64,000 bases of DNA from Berkiella sp050247135 (GCA_050247135.1 JBFWUT010000015.1:3487-67486), one strand, 5' to 3'. Shown: positions 33,382 to 43,053, counted from the first letter of the stretch. A program made the numbers and translations. Notes: generated by a model not told the origin, from the letters alone.

Positions 33382-34694
33382 AATTTTTCCTCTGAATGGA
33401 CAGTGAGTTTTAAGCCTAAAAAATGGGCAATGTTGCAAAAGGATGGGAAAGAAGTTGCGATGTTCTTCGCATTTAAGATGGTAATGGGCTCATTGGCTTG
33501 TAAACCTGCCATGGCAAAAGCCATTGCCACCCGATGATCGCCCTCGCTGTTCACGATGCCACCCTGCATTTTGCTGCCTCGTATAATAATCCCATCGGGC
33601 AAGATGGCAAGAGGCACACCCAATTTTTGTAGCCCCTTTGCCATTGTGGCGATCCTATCCGTTTCTTTATGTCGCAACTCTGCCAAACCTGTAAAACGTG
33701 TTTCGCCTAGCGCCTTTGCCGCCACCACAAATAACACTGGAAACTCATCAATAGCGCTCACTACCCATTGTCGCGGCACCTCGATGCCATGTAAGGTAGT
33801 TCCCTTCACTTCAATATCAGCAACGGGCTCGTTACCTAAAAGACGCTCATGATGAAAAACAATATTAGCCCCCATCGCGCGCAAAATATGGATTAACCCA
33901 AGTCGCGTGGGATTAATCCCAACGCCTTTGAGCAGAATGTGTGAACCTGGGGTCATGCTGGCGCCAGCAATAAAAAAAGCGGCAGAAGACATATCGCCAG
34001 GCACGCTGATTTCTTTGGCCGATAATGCAGTGGGTCGATATAGGATGCGATTGTTAGCGCAAACGAGATCAGCCCCTAAATGTACCAACATACGCTCAGT
34101 GTGATCACGACTTGGCTCTTTTTCGACAATGACAGTTTCGTTTTTTGCATAAAGCCCTGCAATCAGTAAACAGGACTTGACCTGAGCACTGGCAACAGGC
34201 ATTTCATAATGAATGCTTTGTAACGCTTGGCAGGGCAGAATGGTAAGCGGCGCCAATGTCTGTTGTTCAGTTTGACAACCCGTTATATTTGCCCCCATCG
34301 CTTGTAAAGGGCTGACAATTCTTGTCATATCGCGCTTCGAAAGAGAATAATCGCCAACGAGTGTGCTCTTAAATGCCTGTGCTGAGAGCATGCCTGCTAA
34401 TAACCGCATACTGGTACCGGAATTACCACAATCCAATGGGCTGTTAGACGCATGGAAAGCATGAAGCCCTTGGCCCTCAATCACCAGTGTTTTTTCTTGT
34501 TGGATAATATTCGTGCCAAGCTGTTTTAAGATTGTTAGCGTGGCTAAACAATCTTCACTCTCTAAAAATCCCGTGATCTGTGAAGTCCCTTTGGCAAGCG
34601 CACCCAAAATGAGGGCACGATGCGAAATGGATTTATCTCCGGGGATCAAAGCTTCGCCTTGCAAGGCCCGGGAAGGTGTTACTACTAAATGCAT
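33378..34694 (-). CDS. aroA: 5-enolpyruvylshikimate-3-phosphate synthase
   Basis: 438 residues. Signature segments are LIPGDKSISHRALILGALA, LDCGNSGTSMRLLAGML, KRDMTRIV and LRHKETDRI. Sixth step of the shikimate pathway. It follows serC by 3 bases and couples to cmk by a 4-nt overlap, giving an operon-like serC-aroA-cmk run. Confidence 0.96.
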   Translation of the reverse strand: MHLVVTPSRALQGEALIPGDKSISHRALILGALAKGTSQITGFLESEDCLATLTILKQLGTNIIQQEKTLVIEGQGLHAFHASNSPLDCGNSGTSMRLLAGMLSAQAFKSTLVGDYSLSKRDMTRIVSPLQAMGANITGCQTEQQTLAPLTILPCQALQSIHYEMPVASAQVKSCLLIAGLYAKNETVIVEKEPSRDHTERMLVHLGADLVCANNRILYRPTALSAKEISVPGDMSSAAFFIAGASMTPGSHILLKGVGINPTRLGLIHILRAMGANIVFHHERLLGNEPVADIEVKGTTLHGIEVPRQWVVSAIDEFPVLFVVAAKALGETRFTGLAELRHKETDRIATMAKGLQKLGVPLAILPDGIIIRGSKMQGGIVNSEGDHRVAMAFAMAGLQANEPITILNAKNIATSFPSFCNIAHFLGLKLTVHSEEKL

Positions 34695-34697
34695 GGA

Positions 34698-35792
34698 TTA
34701 GCCGTGTGTTTTTTCAAAGTCACGCATAAAATCACACAACGCTTGCACCCCAGACAATGGCATAGCGTTATAGAAGCTGGCTCGACAGCCACCAACAACT
34801 TTATGGCCTTTTAATTGTTTTAATCCAGCTTTGTCCGCTTGTGCGATGAATTCACTATCTAATTTTTCGGAAGGTAAACGAAACGGAATATTAATCCGTG
34901 AACGGGCATTAGAGGCGACTGGGTTGGTATAAAAATCACTACTATCGATGAGTTTATAAAGCAGCTTGGCTTTTTGTTCGACTTCCTGCTGTAGCGTCTT
35001 TAACCCGCCTTGTTGTTTTACCCATTCCAGCACTAAACCCAGTACATACCAATTAAAGACGGGTGGGGTATTCATCAAAGAATGGTTTTCGGTACATAGC
35101 GTATAATCGAAGGTAGGCGGAGTAAAAGGATGAGCCTTCCCCAATAAGGATTTGCGAACGATCACCACGGTTATCCCTGCAATTCCTAAGTTTTTCTGTG
35201 CACTGGCATATATCAAGCCGATACGAGAAAAATCAATGGTCTTGGTGAGGATGTTAGAGGTCATATCGCTGACAAGCCATTTTTCCGTCTTGGGAAAATG
35301 GCCGAACTCAACACCCTGAATAGTTTCGTTATCCGTATAATGCACGTAGGGTGCATTTTCAGAAAAGTTCAGATCGCTATCTTGCGGAACCGTTGTGAAC
35401 CCATCGCTTTGAGTAGACGCAACACAATGTACCTGACAATATTTGGCGGCATCTTTAGAGGCTAAATTTGACCAATGTCCAGTAATAATGTAATCAGCCG
35501 TGTTTGCGCCGTTTAATAAGTTCATGGGTATAACTGAAAATTGTGTTCTTGCTCCCCCTGCCATGAACAGCACCGCAAAATCATCGGGGATCGCTAGCAA
35601 CGAGCGTAGATTGGCTTCAATGGTCTCAGTTAAAGCCATGAACTCCGGTAAGCGATGGCTGATTTCCATGATAGACATACCATCATGCCAATGAGGTATG
35701 TCTTCACGAATGTGATTCAGTACGGCTTCAGGTAAACAAGCAGGGCCAGCACCAAAGTTATAAATGCTGGATTGATTATTCAGTCTCGCCAT
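34698..35792 (-). CDS. serC: Phosphoserine aminotransferase
   Basis: 364 residues from ATG 35792, giving the family N-terminus SIYNFGAGPACLP. PLP lysine is in IYASAQKNLGIAG, and FMAGGARTQFSVIP matches the phosphate-binding region. It serves serine and pyridoxal synthesis. The start lies 17 nt inside the gyrA 3' end with a GGGAAG site upstream, so the two genes are probably coupled. The frame is open 20 codons further into gyrA. Confidence 0.95.
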   Translation of the reverse strand: MARLNNQSSIYNFGAGPACLPEAVLNHIREDIPHWHDGMSIMEISHRLPEFMALTETIEANLRSLLAIPDDFAVLFMAGGARTQFSVIPMNLLNGANTADYIITGHWSNLASKDAAKYCQVHCVASTQSDGFTTVPQDSDLNFSENAPYVHYTDNETIQGVEFGHFPKTEKWLVSDMTSNILTKTIDFSRIGLIYASAQKNLGIAGITVVIVRKSLLGKAHPFTPPTFDYTLCTENHSLMNTPPVFNWYVLGLVLEWVKQQGGLKTLQQEVEQKAKLLYKLIDSSDFYTNPVASNARSRINIPFRLPSEKLDSEFIAQADKAGLKQLKGHKVVGGCRASFYNAMPLSGVQALCDFMRDFEKTHG

Positions 35793-38394
35793 CGTCAGCT
35801 TCCCTGTCTTCACTATCCTGCTGCTCGGTTTCATCCTCTTCAGATGAATCACCTTTTTTGGCTTCCACTTCTAAAATGCGTTGTAAGCCAACCAATTTTT
35901 CTTCATTACTTAATTGGATTAAGGTGACGCCTTGCGTGTTACGTCCCACGACCGAAATTTCATCAACTCGAGTACGAACCAAAGTACCACCATCGGTAAT
36001 GAGCATGATCTCATCATTATCTTCGACTTGAACGGCGCCAACGACGCTACCATTACGTGATGTGGTTTGAATGGCAATCACACCTTGGCCGCCTCTTCCC
36101 TTGACCGGGAAGTCACTGACAGGCGTACGCTTGCCAAAACCATTTTCGGTTGCAACCAAAATGGTGCAATCACTTTTCACCACAATCAACGAAATGACAC
36201 GTTGGTTGTCTTGCATCTTAACACCACGAACGCCTCTGGCGACTCGCCCCATACTACGAACAGTACTTTCATGGAAACGGACCGCTTTACCAGCATCGGT
36301 AAAGAGCATGATGTCACGATCGCCATCAGTGGTTTCTGCACCCACTAATTCGTCATTTTCATCTAAATCGACGGCAATAATTCCTGAACTTCTAGGACGT
36401 GAGAATTCTGAAATATTTACTTTCTTAATCACGCCTTTAGAGGTTGCCATCACGACAGAATGGGTATCGGTAAATTCTCGTAGTGGCAATATCGCGCTGA
36501 TTCTTTCGCCCGGCTCTAAATAAGGGATCAAATTGACGATCGGTTTACCGCGCGAACTACGTGAGCCCACGGGTAACTGGTACACTTTGAGCCAATAGAC
36601 TTTACCCTTGCTAGAGAAGCATAGAATTGTATCATGGGTATTGGCGACCAATAGCTGATCAATATAGTCTTCATCTTTGACTTGTGTCGCCGCTTTGCCT
36701 CTACCACCACGATGTTGTGCCGCATAGGCATCAAGTGGTTGGGTTTTTACATACCCTTGATGGGACAAGGTCACCACGCGTACTTCTTCAGTGATTAAAT
36801 CCTCGTTCGATAAATCTTGCATAGTAGCAATGATTTCCGTGCGACGTTCATCACCAAATTGATCACGTGATTCGGTTAATTCTTGACGTATGACTTCCAT
36901 TAAACGATGAGGATTCACTAGAATCTCTATTAATGCGGCGATATCTTTTAAGATATCTTCATATTCTTTGAAAATTTTATCTTGTTCTAAGCCGGTTAAG
37001 CGTTGTAATTTTAAGTCTAAAATCGCTTGAGCCTGTGTATCGGACAAACGATAACCTTCATCACTCAAGCCAAGCTCTTTAGGCGCATCTTCTGGTTTGG
37101 AAGCATCGGCTCCGGCTTGAGCCAACATGGCTTTCACGGTTCCTGGCGGCCATACTTTGGCAATTAATTGATCTTTGGCTTCATGCGGTGTTTTTGACGC
37201 TTTAATCAGTTGAATGATCTCGTCAACATTCGCCAGCGCTACGCTCCAACCTTCTAAAATATGCGCTCTTTCTCTGGCTTTGCGCAATTCGTAGGTGGTA
37301 CGTCGATTGACAACGACGCGACGATGACGAATAAAGCATTCGATAATTTGCTTTAAATTTAAGGTCCGAGGCTGGTTATCTACCAAGGCAACCATGTTGA
37401 TACCAAAGACGCTTTGCATTGGCGTTTGCGCATAAAGATTATTCAAAATCACTTCTGCGACTTCGTTGCGCTTTAATTCAATCACAACGCGCATGCCGTC
37501 TTTATCGGACTCATCGCGTAGATTGGAGATCCCTTCAATTTTCTTTTCTTTGACTAATTCAGCAATTTTTTCGACCAGCTTGGCTTTGTTCACCTGATAA
37601 GGCAATTCGGTGATGATAATCGATTGACGGTTATCATTTTCTTCGATTTCTGTTCTGGCTCTCACATAAATTCGGCCACGCCCCGTGCGGTACGCATCGA
37701 CAATCCCTGAACGGCCATTAATGATGGCGCGGGTTGGGAAATCGGGTCCTGGGATATGGTGCAACAATTCATCAATGGTGATATCGGGGTTATCGATTAA
37801 AGCAAGACACCCTGAAATCACTTCTTTCAAATTATGCGGCGGAATATTGGTTGCCATACCCACAGCAATACCAGAGGTTCCGTTAACCAGTAAGTTAGGC
37901 ACGCGTGTCGGCAAGACAGAAGGAGCGAATTCGGTTTCATCGTAGTTTGGAACAAAATCAACCGTTTCTTTATCAAGATCTTTAAGGAGTTCATGAGCAA
38001 AACGTGACATGCGGACTTCGGTATATCGCATAGCAGCAGCGGAGTCGCCGTCAACGGAACCAAAGTTACCTTGACCATCGACTAACAGATAACGCATGGA
38101 GAATGGCTGCGCCATACGAACAATCGTGTCATATACTGCGGTATCACCATGAGGGTGATATTTACCGATAACATCGCCCACGACACGAGCCGATTTTTTA
38201 TAGGGTTTATTCCATTCATTGCCAAGTTCTGACATGGCAAAGAGCACGCGTCGGTGCACGGGTTTCAAACCATCTCGAACATCAGGCAAGGCACGCCCGA
38301 CAATAACGCTCATCGCATAATCGAGGTACGACTGTTTGAGTTCATCTTCAATATTGACCGGATGGACTTCTTTTGCGAGCTCTGTCACGGACAA
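35776..38394 (-). CDS. gyrA: DNA gyrase subunit A
   Basis: 872 residues. The catalytic Tyr is in AAMRYTEVRMS. The quinolone-determining region is GDVIGKYHPHGDTAVYDTIVRMAQ, here split by description: Thr at the position of E. coli Ser83 and Asp kept at 87. The C-terminal beta-pinwheel has the GyrA-box-like QHRGGRGKAATQ. An acidic Glu/Asp/Ser-rich tail ends the protein. It introduces negative supercoils with GyrB. Confidence 0.97.
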   Translation of the reverse strand: MSVTELAKEVHPVNIEDELKQSYLDYAMSVIVGRALPDVRDGLKPVHRRVLFAMSELGNEWNKPYKKSARVVGDVIGKYHPHGDTAVYDTIVRMAQPFSMRYLLVDGQGNFGSVDGDSAAAMRYTEVRMSRFAHELLKDLDKETVDFVPNYDETEFAPSVLPTRVPNLLVNGTSGIAVGMATNIPPHNLKEVISGCLALIDNPDITIDELLHHIPGPDFPTRAIINGRSGIVDAYRTGRGRIYVRARTEIEENDNRQSIIITELPYQVNKAKLVEKIAELVKEKKIEGISNLRDESDKDGMRVVIELKRNEVAEVILNNLYAQTPMQSVFGINMVALVDNQPRTLNLKQIIECFIRHRRVVVNRRTTYELRKARERAHILEGWSVALANVDEIIQLIKASKTPHEAKDQLIAKVWPPGTVKAMLAQAGADASKPEDAPKELGLSDEGYRLSDTQAQAILDLKLQRLTGLEQDKIFKEYEDILKDIAALIEILVNPHRLMEVIRQELTESRDQFGDERRTEIIATMQDLSNEDLITEEVRVVTLSHQGYVKTQPLDAYAAQHRGGRGKAATQVKDEDYIDQLLVANTHDTILCFSSKGKVYWLKVYQLPVGSRSSRGKPIVNLIPYLEPGERISAILPLREFTDTHSVVMATSKGVIKKVNISEFSRPRSSGIIAVDLDENDELVGAETTDGDRDIMLFTDAGKAVRFHESTVRSMGRVARGVRGVKMQDNQRVISLIVVKSDCTILVATENGFGKRTPVSDFPVKGRGGQGVIAIQTTSRNGSVVGAVQVEDNDEIMLITDGGTLVRTRVDEISVVGRNTQGVTLIQLSNEEKLVGLQRILEVEAKKGDSSEEDETEQQDSEDREADDGETE

Positions 38395-38620
38395 TGGCTC
38401 CTTTGTTAGCTGAAAAACTTTAACTTAAAATCGTGCTAAGTTGATGCATTAATTAAGACAGAAGAGTGTACCATACAGCGACCTCAAACTCACTGATTCT
38501 CCGACCAAAACCCCCCTTTTGAGGACCTGAAATGATATACTCAAGCCGCAAAGCGGTGAAGCCTCGCCAAAGTGCGAAGGCGGGTGTAAAACTGATAGTC
38601 AATATGTGCGGAATAGACAT

Positions 38621-39325
38621 ATGAATGTTGATAATGCAGAAGTGCAAAAGTTTGAAGACATGGCGGCCTACTGGTGGGATTTTGAAGGCCCCTGCAAGCC
38701 TTTGCATCAGCTCAACCCCGTGCGTCTTCAGTTCATCCAAGAAAGAACGCCTCTTCATCATCGCTCTATTCTCGATATTGGTTGTGGCGGGGGCATTCTA
38801 ACCGAAGCATTGAGTACCTTTAGTAACAAAGTCACTGGACTCGATCAATCCGCTGGGGTCATAGCAGCTGCCAAAGCTCATGCTATCGAATCGGGGTTAA
38901 CCCAGCCACCAACTTACATTGAAGCGACGGCAGAGGACTATGCACAACTTTATCCTGAACACTTTGATGTGATCACCTGCATGGAGCTGTTGGAACATGT
39001 CCCCTCTCCTGTCTCCATACTCAAAGCGTGCTTTAAGTTACTGAGACCCGGTGGCTCTCTCTTTTTATCAACCTTAAATCGCACACCTAAAGCCTTTTTG
39101 CACGCCATTATCGGGGCCGAATATGTGCTCAAAATGCTCCCTAAGGGCACCCATGACTATAGCCATTTTATTCGTCCCAGCGAACTCAATCAGTGGGCAG
39201 TGAGCGAACAATTGCAGCTACAATCAATGAAAGGGTTAAGCTATAACCTACTGACTCGAAGCTTTCACTTATCAGATGACGTATCAGTCAATTATCTGAT
39301 GCACTTTCAAAAGGATGCCGAATGA
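38621..39325 (+). CDS. ubiG: Ubiquinone biosynthesis O-methyltransferase
   Basis: 234 residues from ATG 38621 (GTG 38606 also in frame). EVQKFEDMAAYWWDFEGPCKPLHQLNP is the UbiG start; SAM motif ILDIGCGGGILTEAL; LLEHVPSP; and RTPKAFLHAIIGAEYVLKMLPKGTHDY, in pieces, is the membrane-binding insert. It O-methylates two ubiquinone intermediates. The stop overlaps gph (ATGA). Confidence 0.95.
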   Translation: MNVDNAEVQKFEDMAAYWWDFEGPCKPLHQLNPVRLQFIQERTPLHHRSILDIGCGGGILTEALSTFSNKVTGLDQSAGVIAAAKAHAIESGLTQPPTYIEATAEDYAQLYPEHFDVITCMELLEHVPSPVSILKACFKLLRPGGSLFLSTLNRTPKAFLHAIIGAEYVLKMLPKGTHDYSHFIRPSELNQWAVSEQLQLQSMKGLSYNLLTRSFHLSDDVSVNYLMHFQKDAE

Positions 39326-39990
39326 GCGCACCAATCGAAGCCATTTTATTTGATCTCGACGGAACCTTGTTAGACACGGCCCCAGAATTTACCCATTGCC
39401 TTAACTTGCTATTAAACCAAGCCGGGTTGCCAACCGTTTCTGAAGCGGCTTTGCGCAGCAGTGTCTCTTATGGCGCCAAGGGAATGGTTGAGTTTGGTTT
39501 CAATATCACTGAGCTTGATGAACGCTTTCAAGCTATCAAAGAGCAGTTTTTGGCACTGTATGCCATCGGTATCGGCTCAAAGACCCATTTCTTTCCTGGG
39601 ATCGTCAATCTATTGGAGCGTCTAACGATGCTTGGCCTGCCTTGGGGCATCGTTACCAATAAACCCACACGCTTTACTTTACCGTTAATAGAAAAATTTG
39701 CGCCTTTGCAACAAGCCAGTTGCGTGGTCTCGGGCGATACCCTCAAGACTCAAAAACCGGACCCTGCCCCTTTACTGCATGCTTGCCAACAATTAGCCGT
39801 CAACCCAGAGCATTGTTGGTATGTGGGCGATGCAAAAACCGATCAAGAAGCCAGCCACCAGGCAGGCATGCGCTGCGCCATTGCACACTACGGCTACATC
39901 CCACCCACTGAGAATGCCCTCGCTTGGCAGGCCGATTTCGATGCCTTTGCTCCTAATGAGATTGAAAAACTTTTAATGCCTATGTTATAG
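39322..39990 (+). CDS. gph: Phosphoglycolate phosphatase-like HAD hydrolase
   Basis: 222 residues. HAD motif I is ILFDLDGTLLDTAPEF, motif II WGIVTNKPTRF, motif III lysine in LKTQKPDPAPLLHACQ, and motif IV WYVGDAKTDQEASHQAG. Such enzymes remove phosphate from 2-phosphoglycolate; an alternative is N-acetylmuramic-acid-6-phosphate phosphatase (MupP), which often sits beside ubiG in gammaproteobacteria. That neighbour gene order makes MupP the more probable role. Confidence 0.85.
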   Translation: MSAPIEAILFDLDGTLLDTAPEFTHCLNLLLNQAGLPTVSEAALRSSVSYGAKGMVEFGFNITELDERFQAIKEQFLALYAIGIGSKTHFFPGIVNLLERLTMLGLPWGIVTNKPTRFTLPLIEKFAPLQQASCVVSGDTLKTQKPDPAPLLHACQQLAVNPEHCWYVGDAKTDQEASHQAGMRCAIAHYGYIPPTENALAWQADFDAFAPNEIEKLLMPML

Positions 39991-40003
39991 TCGTCATCCA
40001 TTC

Positions 40004-40031
40004 TTGAATTCCTCCAATCCTCTACTATACT
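40004..40031 (+). promoter_or_regulatory. Predicted sigma70 promoter
   Basis: TTGAAT at 40004-40009 and TATACT at 40026-40031, 16 bases apart, each one or two mismatches from consensus. It stands just after gph and would start a transcript near 40038, about 195 bases before the small gene at 40234. Confidence 0.5.
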
Positions 40032-40233
40032 GCTCCTAGTTAATTTGTGATTTAGCATTAGAGAAATCTCGCACAAGCCTTTCAGTGTTCTTCTCTCTAC
40101 CGATCATGCATTCATGTCTCAAAATACACACATTGAGCTTGATGGTGTTCGGTAACGAAAGTGGGCACTAGAAGGTTCAAACAAAACGGAAGTTTAGGAA
40201 GTGGTTTTTTCGCAAGGAAGCAGAGAGGTTACA

Positions 40234-40416
40234 ATGTCTGAGCTCAGAATAAAAAAAGGCGAGCAAGGTCTATCTCTACAAATGGCCTTGTTACATTTGC
40301 GCTGGCAACAAATCCGACAAGAGTTACAACTAGAGTTGGAGCAGTACCACCAAGTAAGCCATCAGGAAGCACCCTTATCACAACCCGTTAGTTTAGAATC
40401 ATCTACTGTAGTCTAA
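40234..40416 (+). CDS. Small unknown protein
   Basis: 60 residues from ATG 40234, with AGAGG five bases before. Basic, helical LRIKKGEQGLSLQMALLHLRW and then a Gln/Glu-rich LELEQYHQV; no family recognised. The frame is open upstream to 40201. The leader carries a predicted promoter and a 200-base untranslated stretch, and a 12-bp inverted repeat follows. Could be a regulatory peptide or a small structural protein; unknown. Confidence 0.5.
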   Translation: MSELRIKKGEQGLSLQMALLHLRWQQIRQELQLELEQYHQVSHQEAPLSQPVSLESSTVV

Positions 40417-40435
40417 CGCTCACGAACACCCAGAT

Positions 40436-40470
40436 GAGGAAATATTTAGTTTAATAACAAATATTTCCTC
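40436..40470. repeat. Perfect 12-bp inverted repeat
   Basis: GAGGAAATATTT (40436-40447) and AAATATTTCCTC (40459-40470) with an 11-base loop. No T-run follows, so it is not a standard terminator. It sits 20 bases after the small gene and 43 bases before the next start. Confidence 0.6.
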
Positions 40471-40512
40471 TAAAGGTTCCTACAGCAGTCACTTCGTTTT
40501 ATACTCCACCCC

Positions 40513-41403
40513 ATGAACCCAGTATCTTTATCAATGAACGCCTACTCGCGGGGCCAAAGCCTTTATTATGCTTTGCTTTTTTCCTCTGAGGCCATCCAAG
40601 AGGCTTGTTACGCTTTAACCTCCTTTTTCCAAGAGATCACCTCCTTAACCGGGGGAGGGATTGAGCCCAGCATCGCCAAAGCGAAACTGTTATGGTGGCA
40701 GACTGAAATCGCCCGTACCTATCAACAGATCCCGCAACACCCAGTCAGTAAACAATTACAATCGGTTATTGAGATTTACGACTTGCCTGAGAAGCATTTT
40801 GAGCACTATTTGGCGGCAGCGCTTCAGCGGCTTGATAACCCGCACCTTGACACGTGGGAAGCAGTGCAAGCCCAATGTCGTGACATGGGAGGCCTTAAGA
40901 TCCTCTTAATGGCACGTGTGATGAAAGCCACTCATCCGGATACTGATGCTTTTGCCATTGAACTGGGTAGCGCTTTAGAGCTCATCGATAGGATCCGTTA
41001 TTTCGGCAAAGATCTCAGTCAAAACAATCTCACGTTTGCCAAGGCTGACTTAGATTTTTTCAACATCAATGAACAGAGATTGTTCACGCATGAAACCCCT
41101 CAAGATTTGATTGCATCACTGTTATACCGTACTGCCCATCGCGCCAGATTGATTTATCAAAAAGCACTTGAAATTTTGCCAGAGAACGATCGTTTTAAAG
41201 TAGCCAGCCTCCTTAATTTAGCAAAAATCTACTTTGCATTGCTGGATGAAGTAGAACAAGCAAACTTTGATGTTCTGAATCAACGGATCAGCTTAACTCC
41301 CCTGCGCAAATGGTGGCTTGCTTGGCGTAACCAATCTGCTGAAAAACAGCGATTTAATACCTTACAAAAATTAATTAATGAAAAGGTTACTGTTCATGGA
41401 TAA
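40513..41403 (+). CDS. Squalene/phytoene synthase-like protein (NDUFAF6-type)
   Basis: 296 residues. The fold of the isoprenoid-synthase superfamily is suggested by YYALLFSSEAIQEACYALTSFFQ, KAKLLWWQTEIA, GSALELIDRIRYFGKDLSQ and a late TLQKL end. The two Asp-rich diphosphate-binding motifs of true synthases (DxxxD) are absent or changed, as in the NDUFAF6 complex I assembly-factor group. A catalytic role in isoprenoid synthesis is thus unlikely. Its stop overlaps yciK by 8 nt. Confidence 0.7.
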   Translation: MNPVSLSMNAYSRGQSLYYALLFSSEAIQEACYALTSFFQEITSLTGGGIEPSIAKAKLLWWQTEIARTYQQIPQHPVSKQLQSVIEIYDLPEKHFEHYLAAALQRLDNPHLDTWEAVQAQCRDMGGLKILLMARVMKATHPDTDAFAIELGSALELIDRIRYFGKDLSQNNLTFAKADLDFFNINEQRLFTHETPQDLIASLLYRTAHRARLIYQKALEILPENDRFKVASLLNLAKIYFALLDEVEQANFDVLNQRISLTPLRKWWLAWRNQSAEKQRFNTLQKLINEKVTVHG

Positions 41404-42175
41404 GTTAAGGCTAACATTACCGACACTTTCGCCCCACTGTTTAGCCAATCAAGTGATTTTGATCTCAGGCGCAGGTAAAGGTATTGGCCGCGCATTAGCT
41501 CTTGCGGCTGCTAAACATGGCGCAACCACTATTCTATTGGGGAAATCTCTCAAAAATCTGGAAAGTGTTTACGATGAAATAACCAACAATGGCTATCCAG
41601 AACCTGCTTTACACCCAACTAATCTTTTACAATTAGATCCCAAGGGTGCTCATGAGTTATTAGAAAATATTATGCAAATGTTTGGGCGCCTAGACGGACT
41701 CGTCCATAATGCTGGGATCAGCGGCCCTTTAACCCCGCTTGAACTCATGCCTCCCCACAAATGGATTGAGGTAATACAGCTTAATCTGAATGTGCCGTTT
41801 TTATTAACCCAAGCCCTGTTGCCTTTATTAAAGAAAAGCCAGCACCCCTCCATCTTGTTTACGACGGCCCAAGAAGCCTATCATCCTAAAGCCTATTGGG
41901 GTGCCTACAGTGCGAGTAAACATGGCGTTGCAGCATTGGCCAAAACCTTACATGAAGAACTGGAAAATAATACAGATATCCGCGTTAATTGTATTCAACC
42001 CGGCAAAGTCCGCACGGCATTGCGCATCAATGCCTACCCTGCTATTGATCCAGAAACCTTCACAGCTCCTGAAGAGCTGATGCCCTATTACCTTCATCTA
42101 CTAAGCCCTGCAGCAAAAGAGATCAGAGGTAAAACCATCGTTTTAGAGCCCGTCCTTGAACCTGTCGATGCTTGA
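41396..42175 (+). CDS. yciK: YciK-type short-chain oxidoreductase
   Basis: 259 residues from ATG 41396, which overlaps the previous gene. Motifs: VILISGAGKGIGRALALAAAKHG, NAGISGP, FTTAQEA (Ser replaced by Thr-Thr region) and YSASKHGVAALAK with Tyr and Lys. IRVNCIQPGKVRTALR is typical of YciK proteins. The substrate is not known. Confidence 0.83.
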   Translation: MDKLRLTLPTLSPHCLANQVILISGAGKGIGRALALAAAKHGATTILLGKSLKNLESVYDEITNNGYPEPALHPTNLLQLDPKGAHELLENIMQMFGRLDGLVHNAGISGPLTPLELMPPHKWIEVIQLNLNVPFLLTQALLPLLKKSQHPSILFTTAQEAYHPKAYWGAYSASKHGVAALAKTLHEELENNTDIRVNCIQPGKVRTALRINAYPAIDPETFTAPEELMPYYLHLLSPAAKEIRGKTIVLEPVLEPVDA

Positions 42176-42216
42176 CTATAATTAAGACAACGCTATCACA
42201 GACAGGATGAAGCCTT

Positions 42217-43053
42217 ATGGGTCAACAACCCCATATGATTTCGGCGCAAGACTATGAGCACGCCAATGGACATGATCTGGGTCAGGTTTTACAAACTACA
42301 CTGGATGTATATGACCTATTAAAACGCTTTCATCAGGCCCTGCAAGCGAAAGTAAATTATCATAGCTTTCATTTCTCAAATCCCAGCAGTCAGCACCGTT
42401 TAAGCATCGGCTCAATTGCCTTGGTTGAAACTGTCTTTCAACTCACGTTGCATAACAACCTTCTTGGTGAAATCCGTTTGACTAAACCGGAGCCTTTTAC
42501 CCAACAAGAATCTCAGCTGATAGAAAATGCGCTAAGCCAATTAGTTTATCCATTACATAATGCGATAACTTACAATACTGTGGTGATCCATTCGATAACT
42601 TGCCCACTCACGGGTTTAGGTAACCGCTCACTGTTTGATCAAACCATCCAACGAGAAATCAATCTTGCTAAACGTCATCAAAGCAGCTTCGCACTGCTAT
42701 TAATTGACATCGATAACTTTAAGCAAATCAATGATCAACACGGACATTTGGCCGGAGATACTATCTTACGTGGTATGGGTAAACTGTTGCTGGAACTGAA
42801 AAGAAATACCGACTATGCCTTTCGTTACGGTGGTGAGGAATTTATTCTGATTTTAAGTCAAAGTACCATTAAGGGAGCCTCGCTCGCTGCGGAGCGAATT
42901 CGCCAACAAATTGAACACCAGCTTAAGATCACCGTGAGTATGGGTTTAACCCATTTTAAACCCCAAGATACTTTCGACACGTTATTTCAACGAGTCGATA
43001 GCGCGCTGTATTTTGCCAAGGCGAATGGTAAAAATCAGATCTGTCAAAACTAA
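42217..43053 (+). CDS. Diguanylate cyclase (GGDEF)
   Basis: 278 residues. An N-terminal GAF-like region covers about 15-115. The cyclase domain at about 125-278 has DPLTGLGNR-type start CPLTGLGNRSLFDQTI, LLIDIDNFKQINDQHGH and the active-site RYGGEEF. No RxxD inhibitory site is evident. It makes cyclic di-GMP. No transmembrane helix. It converges on rluB with a 4-nt overlap. Confidence 0.9.
   Translation: MGQQPHMISAQDYEHANGHDLGQVLQTTLDVYDLLKRFHQALQAKVNYHSFHFSNPSSQHRLSIGSIALVETVFQLTLHNNLLGEIRLTKPEPFTQQESQLIENALSQLVYPLHNAITYNTVVIHSITCPLTGLGNRSLFDQTIQREINLAKRHQSSFALLLIDIDNFKQINDQHGHLAGDTILRGMGKLLLELKRNTDYAFRYGGEEFILILSQSTIKGASLAAERIRQQIEHQLKITVSMGLTHFKPQDTFDTLFQRVDSALYFAKANGKNQICQN

Noticed and set aside
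38460..38620. Third copy of the inverted-repeat element between gyrA and ubiG
   Set aside because: The region has small GC hairpins (CCGC-AAA-GCGG) but lacks the TAAATCCCCC ends and the CCCACTTT...GGGGGC block.
40513..41403. Carotenoid or hopanoid synthesis gene
   Set aside because: Asp-rich diphosphate motifs are missing and no partner genes of those pathways are near.
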